Part shown: positions 8,723 to 19,353 of the stretch, in pieces
Numbering within the stretch: position 1 is the stretch's first letter
How the letters are laid out: the number at the start of each line of letters is the position of its first letter
Origin: CAZDCD01 sp964503885
GTDB lineage: Bacteria; Bacteroidota; Bacteroidia; Bacteroidales; UBA10428
Length of the DNA stretch: 64,000 nt
Direction: 5' to 3'
NCBI GenBank assembly: GCA_964503885.1
Contig: CAZDCD010000005.1
Span: forward strand, 62,001-126,000
Made by a program: the position numbers and the translations under genes
The notes under the pieces: model-generated
Database searches by the model: none
Seen by the model: the letters and a program-made list of their open reading frames with translations, nothing else
Told to the model about the DNA's origin: nothing

Positions 8723-10192
8723 ATGATTATGTTGCGGTTTTTGTGCATACTTGGTATTGTATTTGGTCTTGCGGCAACACAGTCGTGCAGGGAAGATATT
8801 TTCAATAATGATGCCGCAGCCGTTTTGTCATTTTCTGCCGATACGGTCACTTTCGACACCATATTTACAACCATCGGGTCCACTACCAAACGCCTGAAGG
8901 TTTACAACCCCTACAAACAATCTCTGAAAATATCGCAAATATACCTGGCAGGCGCTGACAATTCGTATTTCCGCCTGAACATTGACGGAGACAGGTCAGA
9001 CAGGCTTTACGACATAGAACTTCCGCCCAAAGACAGCCTGTATATTTTCATCGAAGTTACCATCGATCCCCTTGGAGTAAATAATCCGCTGGTAATTAAC
9101 GATTCCATCGTTTTTATCACCAATGGAAATGTTCAGGATGTTAACCTGATAGCCTATGGCCAGGATGTACACCTCATCAATGGGGAATGGATTAACAGCA
9201 CAACCTGGATTGCCGATAAGCCATACCTGATCTATAATTCAATGGGAGTTGACAGTTCTGAAACGCTTACTATCGAGCAGGGCACAACACTGTATTTCCA
9301 TGACCAGTCGTTAATGATTATTCTCGGAAAATTGATTGTGAACGGTACCCTCAACAATCCTGTTGTTTTCAGGGGCGACCGTCTGGATTACATATTTCCT
9401 GACCTGCCTTATGACAAAATGCCGGGATTATGGGGAGGACTGTTCTTTTATCCGACCAGCACTGGAAATAAGCTCAGCAACTGCCGGATCAGGAATGCCG
9501 TTATCGGTGTTTTTTTGCCGGGAGCCGCAAACAAGGATATCCAATCGGAACTGGAAATGGAAAATTGTATTGTTGAAAACAACTCATTCGCAGGTATATA
9601 TGCATTTAACAGCCGCATTCTTGCACTCAACTGCCTGATCGTGAATAACGGGGTATATACATTTGCAGGATTGACAGGCGGTGATTACCGGTTATACAAC
9701 TGCACACTTTCAAACCACTACATTCATTCCGGCGGACAGCCCGAACCGGTTGTTACCCTTACAAATTATATATATAATAACGACACCTTGCTTCTTCACG
9801 ACCTCACTAGGGCTGAATTTATTAATTGCATCATTGAAGGAAACCATAGCAATGAGCTGTTTTTACGCTCGAAACCAGAACGCTCATTTGCTTACAGTTT
9901 CGACCACTGCCTTATCGATGCCGATATGGATTCAATCGATTCAGGCAATGCCACCCTCTTTCATGAAGTTATTTTTAACAAGGATCCCCATTTTAAGCAG
10001 ATACCTAATTTAACATACAAAATAAAGGAAAGATACATGTTTGATTTTTCACTTGATACGTTGTCCTTTGCCAAGGATAAAGGCACCGACTCGATATTTA
10101 CCTATTATCCTCAACTTGAGTTTGATATCGTAGGGAATTCAAGATTATTGGACGCAGCACCTGATATCGGCGCCTATGAAAGGATCGAATAA
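8723..10192 (+). CDS. Lipoprotein with right-handed beta-helix domain
   Basis: The 489 residues begin with a hydrophobic leader (MLRFLCILGIVFGLAATQSC) ending in a Cys, which suggests a lipoprotein although the lipobox is not canonical. Residues about 30-145 resemble an immunoglobulin-like choice-of-anchor domain (VTFDTIFTTIGSTTKRLKVYN). After GQDVHLINGEWI, repeated short beta strands with stacked Asn and hydrophobic positions (NKLSNCRIRNAVIGVFL, ELEMENCIVENNSFAGIYAF) indicate a parallel beta-helix. Such proteins are exported surface or periplasmic proteins; neither substrate nor activity can be read from it. It ends exactly where the next gene's frame opens, so the two are probably co-transcribed. 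Confidence 0.8.
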   Translation: MIMLRFLCILGIVFGLAATQSCREDIFNNDAAAVLSFSADTVTFDTIFTTIGSTTKRLKVYNPYKQSLKISQIYLAGADNSYFRLNIDGDRSDRLYDIELPPKDSLYIFIEVTIDPLGVNNPLVINDSIVFITNGNVQDVNLIAYGQDVHLINGEWINSTTWIADKPYLIYNSMGVDSSETLTIEQGTTLYFHDQSLMIILGKLIVNGTLNNPVVFRGDRLDYIFPDLPYDKMPGLWGGLFFYPTSTGNKLSNCRIRNAVIGVFLPGAANKDIQSELEMENCIVENNSFAGIYAFNSRILALNCLIVNNGVYTFAGLTGGDYRLYNCTLSNHYIHSGGQPEPVVTLTNYIYNNDTLLLHDLTRAEFINCIIEGNHSNELFLRSKPERSFAYSFDHCLIDADMDSIDSGNATLFHEVIFNKDPHFKQIPNLTYKIKERYMFDFSLDTLSFAKDKGTDSIFTYYPQLEFDIVGNSRLLDAAPDIGAYERIE

Positions 10193-10207
10193 TTGTTATC
10201 TTTTTGC

Positions 10208-11272
10208 ATGATGAAGGCAAAGCCATTCATTACATTCATATTTTTTAGCGGTTTGCTGTTTATCCCGGTCTTAAATCAATTCCATAAATCCGAGAAACGT
10301 GTTGCAGAAAGGGGCGCCGTACGGCTCTTTTTTTATAATGTCGAAAATTTATTCGACACCGCCGATGATCCCTTAACAGATGATGATGAATTTACACCCG
10401 GAGGCCACAAAAGATGGACAATAAACAGGTTTAATGCCAAGCTGAATGCGGTATTCAAAGTGATTGCTGCGGCCGGGGAATCCGAACCGCCTGATATTAT
10501 AGCATTTGCTGAAATTGAAAACAGGTTTGTGCTCGAGCAGATGGTTACCGCCACGCCATTGCTAAAATATAACTTTACCATTGTACACAACGACTCTCCT
10601 GATTCCAGGGGAATAGATGTGGCATTGGTTTACCGGCCCGAAAAACTGAAGCAGATCAGGACAGAATTCATCGCCGTGCATCTCACAGGTAAATCAAAAC
10701 GTTCGACGCGCGAGATACTTTATATGTCATTTCTTCTAAAGCACGGTGATACTGTGCATCTATTCATCAATCACTGGCCGTCAAGATCGGGAGGACAACT
10801 TGCTTCAGAACCCGACAGGATAACCGCGGCCTTGGTATTACGCTCAAAAACTGACTCCCTGATGCATCTCAATGCCTGCTCAAAAATCGTGATCATGGGT
10901 GATTTTAATGACGAACCCGGAAACAAAAGCATTGCCCAGATACTGCATACTGCTGAACCTGAAGAGAATGCCGGCTGCAACCTGCTTTACAATTTATCGG
11001 TGCCCCTGATGAACTCCGGTCAACCCGGAACACTGAAATACAGGGGACACTGGAATATGTTCGACCAGGTAATGGTTTCCGGAGCACTGTTGTCCGGGAG
11101 AGGACTCCACACAAATCCGGCAGACCTGGATATCTTCAACCCCTCATTTCTGCTTGAAGACGATGACCGCTACCTGGGAAAGCAACCCAACAGAACCTAT
11201 ATTGGTTATAAATATCACGGTGGGTTCAGTGATCATCTGCCGGTAATTCTTGATTTGCGCTATGGAAAATAA
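10208..11272 (+). CDS. Secreted endonuclease/exonuclease/phosphatase-family protein
   Basis: The frame is open from a TTG at 10193, but the ATG pair at 10208/10211 followed by a hydrophobic leader (KPFITFIFFSGLLFIPVL) is the better start, giving about 354 residues. Family motifs appear in order: FYNVENLFDT, the metal-binding Glu in IAFAEIEN, NHWPSR with the catalytic His, IMGDFNDEP, and the final GFSDHLPVILDL. These are the residues of the DNase I/exonuclease III/sphingomyelinase fold. The signal peptide points to a periplasmic or extracellular nuclease or phosphodiesterase. It directly follows the beta-helix lipoprotein. Confidence 0.87.
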   Translation: MMKAKPFITFIFFSGLLFIPVLNQFHKSEKRVAERGAVRLFFYNVENLFDTADDPLTDDDEFTPGGHKRWTINRFNAKLNAVFKVIAAAGESEPPDIIAFAEIENRFVLEQMVTATPLLKYNFTIVHNDSPDSRGIDVALVYRPEKLKQIRTEFIAVHLTGKSKRSTREILYMSFLLKHGDTVHLFINHWPSRSGGQLASEPDRITAALVLRSKTDSLMHLNACSKIVIMGDFNDEPGNKSIAQILHTAEPEENAGCNLLYNLSVPLMNSGQPGTLKYRGHWNMFDQVMVSGALLSGRGLHTNPADLDIFNPSFLLEDDDRYLGKQPNRTYIGYKYHGGFSDHLPVILDLRYGK

Positions 11273-11352
11273 TAACAACAATTGGTGAGAACGATGTTAA
11301 TTATCATGGATGTTTATTTTCATAATCGTGTTCTTTTTTCCATTTTTGTGGC

Positions 11353-14298
11353 ATGGCAAAAAATTTTCTGATCGGTATCTCCATGCATCGTGTGCTCGGT
11401 CCGGAATTCGTTCCGTACATTTTTTCGCGTGCCGTGGATAAAGAATATTATCAACTTGAGGAACGGGTAACCCTTGGAAACATAAAGAAATTTGAGTCCG
11501 ATTTGGGAAATGATGAATTGCAGCTTGTTAAGATCATTGAGGAATACAGCGATAGCCAGCTTGTTAAGGTTTTTTCAAAAAAGCAAACCAGTCCCCATGA
11601 CTTTCTGGCAAAGCTTGAAAAAGAGTTTCTTACTGAACGGATAAGGCCGTATATTGAAAAAAGACTGCTGAGGTGTATCGATATCCTGTCCGGGAGCCAG
11701 ATTCCGGTGTATTTTAAACACAGCCAGAACAATATCTACGAATCAGAAAGAATTGTCCTGATCGAAGAAAATGTAGAATCGGTATTTAATTTTAAACGAA
11801 TTGACGGCGAACTTTGCTATTTTCTCTCAATAGGTACACCCGATATGGAGATCAAGCTTATAGGCAAAGAAGGATTGGTGCTGGTAAATGAGCCATGCAG
11901 GCTGATACTTGAGAATTCATTGTATATCTTCGATGATATCGATGGGAAGAAGTTGCAGCCCTTTTTTACGAAGGATTCTATTCAGGTGCCCGCACGGGCA
12001 GAAAAAAAATTTCTTGAAGGTTTTGTACGGAACGTGATCAGGAATTATAAAGTCAATGTTGAAGGTTTCACGATATCGGATAAAAATATTGTTCCCGGAG
12101 CCATCTTGTCGCTGGAGAAAGACCTGTCGGGCAGACCAGTTTTTATGTTAAAGTTCAGGTATGATGAAAAAACTGTTTACTATGCCAATAAAAAATCGGA
12201 ATTGAAAGTTGTTTACAACGAAAATACCAATACATTCATACGATTGAACAGGGATTATGATTTTGAGAACAACACCATTTACAGGTTGCTTGAAATAGGA
12301 CTGAAGAACATCTCAGGATCATATTTTCTGCCCCTGAACATAAAAAAAACCGAGGAATGGTTTCTGCACTATGAGCTGATCAACTGGCTGAATTATGCAG
12401 CAGAAGAACTTAGTGATGCGGGCATTGAAGTGGTTTATGAAAAAGAAAGGACAAATTATTACCTGGATAAGCTCGAGCTTGATATACGTGTTTCCGAGAA
12501 TAAAAGCGACTGGTTTGATATACATATAATCGTCAGGTTCTCTGATTTTGAAATACCATTTGTACATTTTCGCGAACATATCCTCAGCAATAACCGAGAA
12601 TATGAATTGCCCGACGGCAGGGTAGCCGTTCTTCCCGAAGAATGGTTTTCGCGGTTCAGGGATATTTTTGCGTTTGCAAATACCAGCCAGCAGGCAATAT
12701 CGCTGGAAAAGCAACATTATGTTCTTTTACAGGAAAGCCTGAAAGGATTGAAGGAGGGCTATGCCAAGAAAATTAAGAAATGGTTCGAAGATCAGAAAGA
12801 GGTCGCGCATGATCTGCCGGAAGGAATACAGGCCACTTTCAGACCATATCAGCTTGAAGGTTACAGCTGGATGGTGCAGCTTTACGAGAACGGTTTTGGC
12901 GGATGCCTTGCGGATGATATGGGATTGGGCAAGACTCTTCAGACACTGGCGGTTCTTAAAAAAGCCATTGCTGAAGAAAACCGCCGGGATTTTGGTCCTT
13001 CAGCATCGACGTTTAAGCAACAGATGACCATTTTCGATATGCTTGAGCCTTCGAAAATCATGAAATCAAAGCCTTCTCTGATTGTGGTACCGACCTCGCT
13101 CGTTCACAACTGGATTAACGAGGTTCAGAAATTCGTTCCCTCCCTGAATACAATGTATTACGGAGGGCAGAAAAGAAAATCGGTTGCCTATTATTACGAA
13201 AACGCCGACCTTATTGTAACTTCTTACGGCATTGTGAGGAATGATATTGATCTATTCAGAAACCTCGACTTTTTGTATGTTGTCCTGGATGAAAGCCAGC
13301 TTGTTAAAAATCCAACATCAAAAACATACAAGGCACTCATACTCTTGAACGCCACCTGCAGGCTTGTACTTACCGGTACACCTATTGAAAATTCCCTGAC
13401 TGACCTGTGGGCCCAGATGAATTTTCTGAACCCGGGATTGCTGGGTACCCTGCCGTTCTTTAAAAATGAATTCTCCCTGCCAATTGAACGCCATGATAAC
13501 GAAGAACAAAAGCGAAAACTAAGGGCGCTTATTAAACCATTTATGCTCAGACGAAACAAAAACGAAGTCGCCCGCGATCTTCCCGATCTGCTGGAACAGA
13601 CCATACTTTGTGATATGTCTGAGAACCAGCACCGTTTTTATGAATCCGAGAAATCGAAAGCCAGGAACCTGATCATGCAAAACATCGGTACAGTGGGTAT
13701 AGAGAAATCATCGATCGTTATCCTGCAGTCATTAACCAGGCTCAGGCAGATCGCCAACCATCCCTTGCTGGTGAATAATGAGTATATGTTTGAATCGGGT
13801 AAATTTGATGAGATCGCTCGAAATCTGGAAAACATTGTGGCCGAAGGACACAAAGCCATTGTTTTCAGTTTCTTTGTAAAATATCTTGAGCTTTTTGCCG
13901 GATATTGCAGGCAAAATAATCTTGTATTCACTATGCTTACGGGCGAAACGACGCGGCGTAAAGAAGCCGTTGAACAATTCCAGGAAAAGGAGGATATACG
14001 CATTTTTTTGATATCGCTCAAAGCCGGGGGATATGGTCTTAACCTGACCGCTGCCGACTATGTTTTTGTTCTCGATCCCTGGTGGAACCCGGCCGTTGAG
14101 CAACAGGCCCTGAGCAGGGCACACCGTATCGGACAGGAAAAAAATGTTTTTGTTTACAGGTTTATCACCAAAGACAGTATTGAAGAGAAGATTCTTAAAC
14201 TACAGGAAAGAAAATCCTCGCTTGCCGATGCCTTTGTCAATTCCAACAACCCGTTTAAAGGAATCTCCGAAAAACAGGTCATGGATTTGTTTGAATAA
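11353..14298 (+). CDS. SNF2-family DEAD/DEAH-like helicase
   Basis: A 981-residue protein. The N-terminal half (1-490) is a divergent accessory region with no recognised motif. The Swi2/Snf2 ATPase follows: a Q-like FRPYQLEGYSWM near 497, motif I DDMGLGKTLQTLA near 522, motif II LDESQ near 646 (usually DEAQ/DEAH), motif III LTGTPIENSLTDLW, then the helicase C-terminal lobe with SLKAGGYGLNLTAADYVF and motif VI QQALSRAHRIGQ. These proteins are double-stranded-DNA translocases that remodel protein-DNA complexes, often linked to RNA polymerase recycling (RapA-like) in bacteria. The gene appears monocistronic, with about 80 bases upstream. Confidence 0.93.
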   Translation: MAKNFLIGISMHRVLGPEFVPYIFSRAVDKEYYQLEERVTLGNIKKFESDLGNDELQLVKIIEEYSDSQLVKVFSKKQTSPHDFLAKLEKEFLTERIRPYIEKRLLRCIDILSGSQIPVYFKHSQNNIYESERIVLIEENVESVFNFKRIDGELCYFLSIGTPDMEIKLIGKEGLVLVNEPCRLILENSLYIFDDIDGKKLQPFFTKDSIQVPARAEKKFLEGFVRNVIRNYKVNVEGFTISDKNIVPGAILSLEKDLSGRPVFMLKFRYDEKTVYYANKKSELKVVYNENTNTFIRLNRDYDFENNTIYRLLEIGLKNISGSYFLPLNIKKTEEWFLHYELINWLNYAAEELSDAGIEVVYEKERTNYYLDKLELDIRVSENKSDWFDIHIIVRFSDFEIPFVHFREHILSNNREYELPDGRVAVLPEEWFSRFRDIFAFANTSQQAISLEKQHYVLLQESLKGLKEGYAKKIKKWFEDQKEVAHDLPEGIQATFRPYQLEGYSWMVQLYENGFGGCLADDMGLGKTLQTLAVLKKAIAEENRRDFGPSASTFKQQMTIFDMLEPSKIMKSKPSLIVVPTSLVHNWINEVQKFVPSLNTMYYGGQKRKSVAYYYENADLIVTSYGIVRNDIDLFRNLDFLYVVLDESQLVKNPTSKTYKALILLNATCRLVLTGTPIENSLTDLWAQMNFLNPGLLGTLPFFKNEFSLPIERHDNEEQKRKLRALIKPFMLRRNKNEVARDLPDLLEQTILCDMSENQHRFYESEKSKARNLIMQNIGTVGIEKSSIVILQSLTRLRQIANHPLLVNNEYMFESGKFDEIARNLENIVAEGHKAIVFSFFVKYLELFAGYCRQNNLVFTMLTGETTRRKEAVEQFQEKEDIRIFLISLKAGGYGLNLTAADYVFVLDPWWNPAVEQQALSRAHRIGQEKNVFVYRFITKDSIEEKILKLQERKSSLADAFVNSNNPFKGISEKQVMDLFE

Positions 14299-14411
14299 CC
14301 CAAGAGAAAAAATTCAATCAACTGAGATAACGGATAGCCTAATCCTAAAATCAAATGATGCGTTGCATTTGGTTCGTTTTACATGAGCTTAGATTTAATT
14401 CCGCTTTGATC

Positions 14412-15818
14412 CTATTTCCGCACAATTCCCAGTTCACCAGCTTTCTTCATCATTAAATCATAAGCTTCCTGAAATTCATTCCGGATGACACCGTCGAGAA
14501 TAGCTTCCTTGATGGCGTTTTTAATAATTCCTATCTCACGGGATGGTCCGATACCGAATGTGCTCATAATGAACTCGCCGTCGATGGGAGGCTGAAAGTT
14601 ACGGACACGGTCCTTCTCTTCAATTTCAACCAGTTTTTTCCTGACTTTTTTGAAATTATTCAGGTAGCGTTTCACTTTTTCATCGTTCTTCGATGTGATA
14701 TCCGCTTCGCAGAGCGACATCAGGTCATCGATATCATCACCGGCATCGAACAGTAACCGGCGAATAGCAGAATCGGTCACTTCTTCATCCACCAGGGCAA
14801 TGGGCCTGAGGTGGAGCTGTACAAGCTTCCTTACATATTTCATTTGCGTACCCAGGGGCAATTTCAGTTTTTTAAAAATCTCGGGAACCATTTTTGAGCC
14901 GATGTAATCGTGACCATGAAAGGTCCATCCTGCTACTTTATCATACCGCTTCGTAACAGGCTTTCCGATATCATGGAGCAGTGCAGCCCAACGAAGCCAG
15001 GGATTATCGCTTTTTATGGCAATATTTTCAAGTACCTGCAGCGAGTGGTAAAAATTGTCCTTATGCCCTTTCCCCGACTTTACATCAACACCTTTCATCC
15101 TGTAAATCTCGGGAATAAGCAATTCAAGCAGGCCTGACTCGTCAAGCAATATGAGCCCTTTTGACGGACGGTCAGATTGTATGATCTTGTCCAGTTCATC
15201 CGAAACACGTTCCATAGATACGATATGTATCCTTTCCCGCATTTTCCGTATTGCCTGAAAAGAGGTATGTTCAATGGTAAAATTGAGTTGGGCTGCAAAT
15301 CGTATCGCCCGGAGCATGCGCAAAGGGTCGTCGGAATACGTCTGAACAGGATCAAGAGGTGTGCGTATTGTCTTATTCTCCAGATCTTTTATTCCATCAA
15401 ACGGATCAATAAGCTCCCCAAAATTCTTCCTGTGAAGCGACAATGCCAATGCATTGATGGTGAAATCGCGTCGATTCTGGTCATCCCGGAGGCTGCCGTT
15501 TTCAACAACCGGTTTGCGGGAATTCCAGTAGTATGATTCCTTTCTGGCACCTACAAATTCAAGTTCATAACCGCCAAACCGGATCATGGCAGTCCCGAAA
15601 TTTTTATACACAACAGGCTTTACACGGCTTCCGAGTTTCACTGCCACTTCCTTTGCGAGTTCAATACCACTGCCAACAACCACAATGTCAATATCCTTTG
15701 AAGGCCGGTTTAACATCATATCCCTCACATATCCCCCGATAACATAAGAATAGAGGTTTTTTGCGGTGATAATCTCAGAAATAAGATTGAAAATACTGTC
15801 ATTTAGAGATATCTTCAT
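14412..15818 (-). CDS. CCA-adding tRNA nucleotidyltransferase with HD domain
   Basis: The frame extends to a TTG at 15833, but the ATG at 15818 (MKISLNDSIFNLI) is preferred; the product is 468 residues. The poly(A)-polymerase-type nucleotidyltransferase head shows GGYVRDMMLNRPSKDIDIVVVG (catalytic DxD) near residues 28-50 and the RRDFTINALAL motif. The RNA/nucleotide-binding stretch has DPLRMLRAIRFAAQLNF. An HD domain follows (LLHDIGKP and FHGHDYIGS), which gives phosphohydrolase activity in related enzymes. Role: maturation and repair of tRNA 3' CCA ends. Neighbours are unrelated, which is usual for this gene. Confidence 0.93.
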   Translation of the reverse strand: MKISLNDSIFNLISEIITAKNLYSYVIGGYVRDMMLNRPSKDIDIVVVGSGIELAKEVAVKLGSRVKPVVYKNFGTAMIRFGGYELEFVGARKESYYWNSRKPVVENGSLRDDQNRRDFTINALALSLHRKNFGELIDPFDGIKDLENKTIRTPLDPVQTYSDDPLRMLRAIRFAAQLNFTIEHTSFQAIRKMRERIHIVSMERVSDELDKIIQSDRPSKGLILLDESGLLELLIPEIYRMKGVDVKSGKGHKDNFYHSLQVLENIAIKSDNPWLRWAALLHDIGKPVTKRYDKVAGWTFHGHDYIGSKMVPEIFKKLKLPLGTQMKYVRKLVQLHLRPIALVDEEVTDSAIRRLLFDAGDDIDDLMSLCEADITSKNDEKVKRYLNNFKKVRKKLVEIEEKDRVRNFQPPIDGEFIMSTFGIGPSREIGIIKNAIKEAILDGVIRNEFQEAYDLMMKKAGELGIVRK

Positions 15819-16007
15819 ATATATATATGACAATTTGTACCAAAATACCTGACAAAGTTACAATTATTTAAACTTTTCAGTCAATACCGGGTTTATTTAA
15901 TAACTGGCACATAATTTGAAATAATCACAATAAATGCATATATTTATATATATGTAAAAGATAGTTAAAATCAGGATCACATTGTTTAATTCATAAATTA
16001 AAGTATT

Positions 16008-16373
16008 ATGCTGGAACATCTGACAAAAGAGACTTTTAAAACAAAAGTCTTCAACTTTGAGATAAACAAGGAATGGAAATTCGAGGGTGAAAAGCCTGCA
16101 TTGATCGATTTTTATGCAGACTGGTGCATGCCTTGCAAAATGGTGGCTCCGATACTCGAAGAGCTTTCTGAGGAATACAAGGGAAAACTTGATATCTACA
16201 AGATAAATACTGAAGAAGAACGTGAACTTTCTGCAATATTCGGCATACAAAGCATCCCGTCACTGCTGTTTGTTCCCAAAGACGGACAACCCCAGATGGC
16301 TATGGGTGCGCTGCCCAAAGATACTTTTGAGAAAGCAATTAAGGATGTACTTCATGTAGAGAAAGACAACTAA
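16008..16373 (+). CDS. Thioredoxin
   Basis: A 121-residue protein with the thioredoxin fold: ALIDFYADWCMPCKMV holds the redox-active WCxxC (CMPC instead of the common CGPC), followed by LDIYKINTEEERELSAIFGIQSIPSLLF with the conserved cis-Pro preceded by Ile. No signal peptide, so cytoplasmic. It is a single gene with its own terminator directly downstream. Confidence 0.93.
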   Translation: MLEHLTKETFKTKVFNFEINKEWKFEGEKPALIDFYADWCMPCKMVAPILEELSEEYKGKLDIYKINTEEERELSAIFGIQSIPSLLFVPKDGQPQMAMGALPKDTFEKAIKDVLHVEKDN

Positions 16374-16403
16374 GATCAGACATATATCTGTTTTGAAATG
16401 TAT

Positions 16404-16433
16404 AAAAAAGTCGGCAAATGCCGGCTTTTTTTT
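16404..16433 (+). terminator. Rho-independent terminator after thioredoxin gene
   Basis: A GTCGGC/GCCGGC stem with an AAAT loop, flanked by an A run and an eight-T run, which extends the stem and makes it potentially bidirectional. Confidence 0.8.
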
Positions 16434-16439
16434 ATCACG

Positions 16440-16740
16440 GGTATGAATCCCCAAAGCAAGCTTTGGAAACTAATTCCGCAGTATAGCTGCTGGGAACCGA
16501 TCCCGCCTGGGGCGGGAGAGCTCAGCGCAGCTAATCAGACCCTCCGCCTTCGGCGGGATTATTCCCGTTGGTCATGAGACCACTTCGTTCAGTTATTCGC
16601 CACGCATTTGCGTGGCTCATGAGAACGTTTCACATAGTTGTTCAACCTACAAATTTCAACCTGCTTGCAGCCTGTCTGTGGTAGGCAAGCAAGTGTACTG
16701 CGTTTTTGAAATTTGTGTTTCACAAATAAAATCACTATTT
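16440..16740. repeat. Intergenic region with several GC-rich hairpins and a dispersed repeat
   Basis: Three strong palindromes stand out: CCCGCC/GGCGGG near 16502, CCGCC/GGCGG near 16545 and GCCACGC/GCGTGGC near 16600. Segments around 16565-16595 (TCATGAGA...TTCGTTCA) and 16703-16730 (TTTTTGAAATTTG-GTTTCAC) recur in the 22.6 kb intergenic region, so this is probably one copy of a dispersed element. No gene is seen. Confidence 0.5.
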
Positions 16741-16747
16741 TTGTTCG

Positions 16748-16834
16748 GACTTCTCTAAGGGGGTGCCTTATCAAATCGGGCTGAGATTATACCCTTAGAA
16801 CCTGCTCCGGGTAATGCCGGCGAAGGGAAGAGTG
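16748..16834 (+). ncRNA. TPP riboswitch (THI element)
   Basis: The conserved aptamer blocks are present in order: GGGGGTGCC, GGGCTGAGATTATACCC, TTAGAACCTG and GGGTAATGCCGGCGAAGGGAA, matching the thiamine-pyrophosphate-binding pyrimidine and pyrophosphate sensor arms. It lies about 45 bases upstream of the TonB-dependent receptor start. Between them a short TGGCAGT/ACTGGCCA hairpin could act in the expression platform. Expected effect: repression of the receptor when TPP is plentiful. Confidence 0.9.
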
Positions 16835-16879
16835 GCAGTTCAGACTGGCCATAGTATTCAACATTTAAAAGTGAATTTT

Positions 16880-19353
16880 ATGAAGCGCGTGTATTGTATG
16901 CTTGCATTTGTATGCTTTCTGCTGCAATTGTATGCACAGTATTCTGTATCGGGAAAAATCACCGGTACCGGTTCTGGTCCGTTAACCGGGGCGAACATCC
17001 TGATCAAGGGAACATACAAAGGTACTGTTTCCGGGCCGGACGGAACTTTCCGTCTTACCGGCCTGAAAGCTGGAATGTATACAATCCAGGTTTCGTATCT
17101 CGGTTACAGTACCGTTGAAAGGGAAATGAATATCGACAAGAACATGACGGTTGATGTGCAGCTTGAACAAGCCATGCTGATGGGTGATGAGGTAATTGTG
17201 ATGGGTACGCGTGCCGACAACAAAACTCCTACCACTCATGTAGAAGTTGGCAGGAAAGACATCGGGGAACGCGATTTCGGGCAGGACCTGCCGGTTATGC
17301 TCAGCCAACTGACTTCGGTGGTTACCACTAGTTATGCGGGAAACGGTGTAGGATACTCTGGACTAAGAATACGGGGTACCGATATAAACCGCATTAATGT
17401 AACCATAAACGGAATACCGTTCAACGATGCCGAATCCCACAGTGTTTATTGGGTAGATCTGCCCGATATTGCCTCATCCACAGATAATATTCAGATACAG
17501 AGAGGAGTGGGAACTTCTTCCAACGGTGCCGCAGCCTTCGGAGCTACAATAAACCTGCAAACCAACACCCTCAAAAATAAACCGTTTGTTAATACCGATC
17601 TGGCATATGGATCGTTCAATACAATAAAAACCAACCTTTCATTCGGGACCGGACTGTTGAAGGATAGGTTTACCCTTGACGGAAGGCTTTCAAAAATATC
17701 GTCCGACGGATTTATTGACCGTGCCTGGTCAAAACTAAAATCGTTCTACGTTTCAGGTGGTTATTATACCTCAACGAGTATACTCAGGCTTTACATATTT
17801 TCAGGTCTTGAAGAGACGTATCAGGCATGGAACGGTGTTCCCAAAGTAAGGCTTAACAACGATCTTCAGGGCATGCAGCTTTATGAGGATCACGGACTCT
17901 ATACACATGAAGAAACAAAACGGATGATCAATTCAGATAGCCGCACGTACAATTATTTCACATACAAGAACGAAATTGATCACTACCTGCAGAGCCATTA
18001 CCAGCTCCATTTCTCAAAGGACCTGGGTAACAGATTGTTGCTGAATACTGCAATACATTACTCAAAGGGTGCCGGGTATTATGAACAATTTAAGCCCGAT
18101 CAGGACCTCGCTGAATATACCATTCCTTATATTACTTTGGGTAATGAAGAGATCACTGCTTCTGACATCATAAGGCAAAAGTGGCTCGACAATGATTTTT
18201 ACGGGGTTGTGGGTAACCTGAACTATTCCGCAAAAACGCTGAACCTGACGCTCGGGGGAGGCTGGAATAACTATATCGGAAATCATTTTGGTAAAGTCAT
18301 CTGGGCCCAGTTTGCAGGCGACAGTAAAATCGATCACGAATGGTACAGGAGTAAGGGAATAAAAAAAGATTTTAATGTTTATGGGAAGGTGAACATAGAG
18401 GTAACCAGACAGTTGAATCTATACGGAGACTTGCAGTACAGGGGAATCCGGTATAATATCAACGGACTGAATGATAATCGCAGGGACATTACCCTGAAAG
18501 GCCTTGATTTTAATTTTTTTAACCCAAAAGGGGGATTGTATTTTACCATAAATGATGTCAATAGCGCCTTTGCATCATTCTCNNNNNNNNNNCGGTGGCC
18601 AACAGGGAACCGAACAGGGCAAACTATGTAGACGCACCATCGGGAAAATTGCCTGCCTCTGAGACCCTGTATGATTTTGAGTTCGGGTATAAGATCAGAC
18701 TTGAAAATCTCAGGGCCTCTTTAACTGTTTACAATATGAATTATAAAAATCAATTGATCTTAACTGGCGAGATCAATGATGTAGGGGATGCCATTATGGT
18801 AAATGTTCCAAACAGTTACCGGAGGGGCATTGAACTGGCTGCCGACGTGCTGATCGCAAAACCTTTACACTGGGAAGGAAACCTGACACTAAGCACCAAT
18901 AAGATCAGGAATTTTACCGAATATGTTGACAATGCCAATGCCTGGTATGATGACCAGGAGCCTCTTCAGATCAGCGTCAATCTGGGTGAAACCGATATTT
19001 CTTTTTCTCCCGACATTACCGGTGCTTCGAACCTGAATATCATCCCATTCAAACGAGCTTCGATTAACCTGATGAGCAAATATGCAGGGAGGCAATATAT
19101 CGATAACACCTCTTCGAGAGACCGCAGCCTGGATCCTTATTTTGTGAATGACCTGTTCATGAGCTACACGTTTCATTCAAAGAATTTCGAAGAAATCAGG
19201 ATCAAACTTGCCGTAAATAACCTGCTGAACGAAAAGTATGAGACCGATGCCTGGGTATGGAGGTATTATCTGGGTGACAGGTATTATGAACAGGACGGGT
19301 ATTTTCCACAGGCGGGAACAACCATTTTGGCCGGTATATCGGTCAGATTATGA
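16880..19353 (+). CDS. TonB-dependent receptor, probably thiamine-related, interrupted by assembly gap
   Basis: Start chosen at the ATG at 16880 with a signal peptide (MKRVYCMLAFVCFLLQLYAQ). A carboxypeptidase-regulatory-like domain follows (YSVSGKITGTGSGPLTGANI), then a plug domain (VGYSGLRIRGTDINRINVT; GVGTSSNGAAAFGATINLQ), then the 22-strand barrel ending in GTTILAGISVRL. It should import a substrate across the outer membrane; the TPP riboswitch upstream points to thiamine or a precursor. The 10-N run at 18583-18592 shifts the frame, but left flank TTCTC and right flank CGGTGGCC join over a shared C into the conserved Phe-Ser-Val-Ala-Asn-Arg-Glu-Pro motif of these receptors, in frame. The gene is therefore likely intact, about 820 residues. 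Confidence 0.88.
18583..18592. other. Assembly gap (10 N)
   Basis: Ten N bases within the TonB-dependent receptor. The flanks appear to overlap by one base, so the true gap may be zero. Confidence 0.95.
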
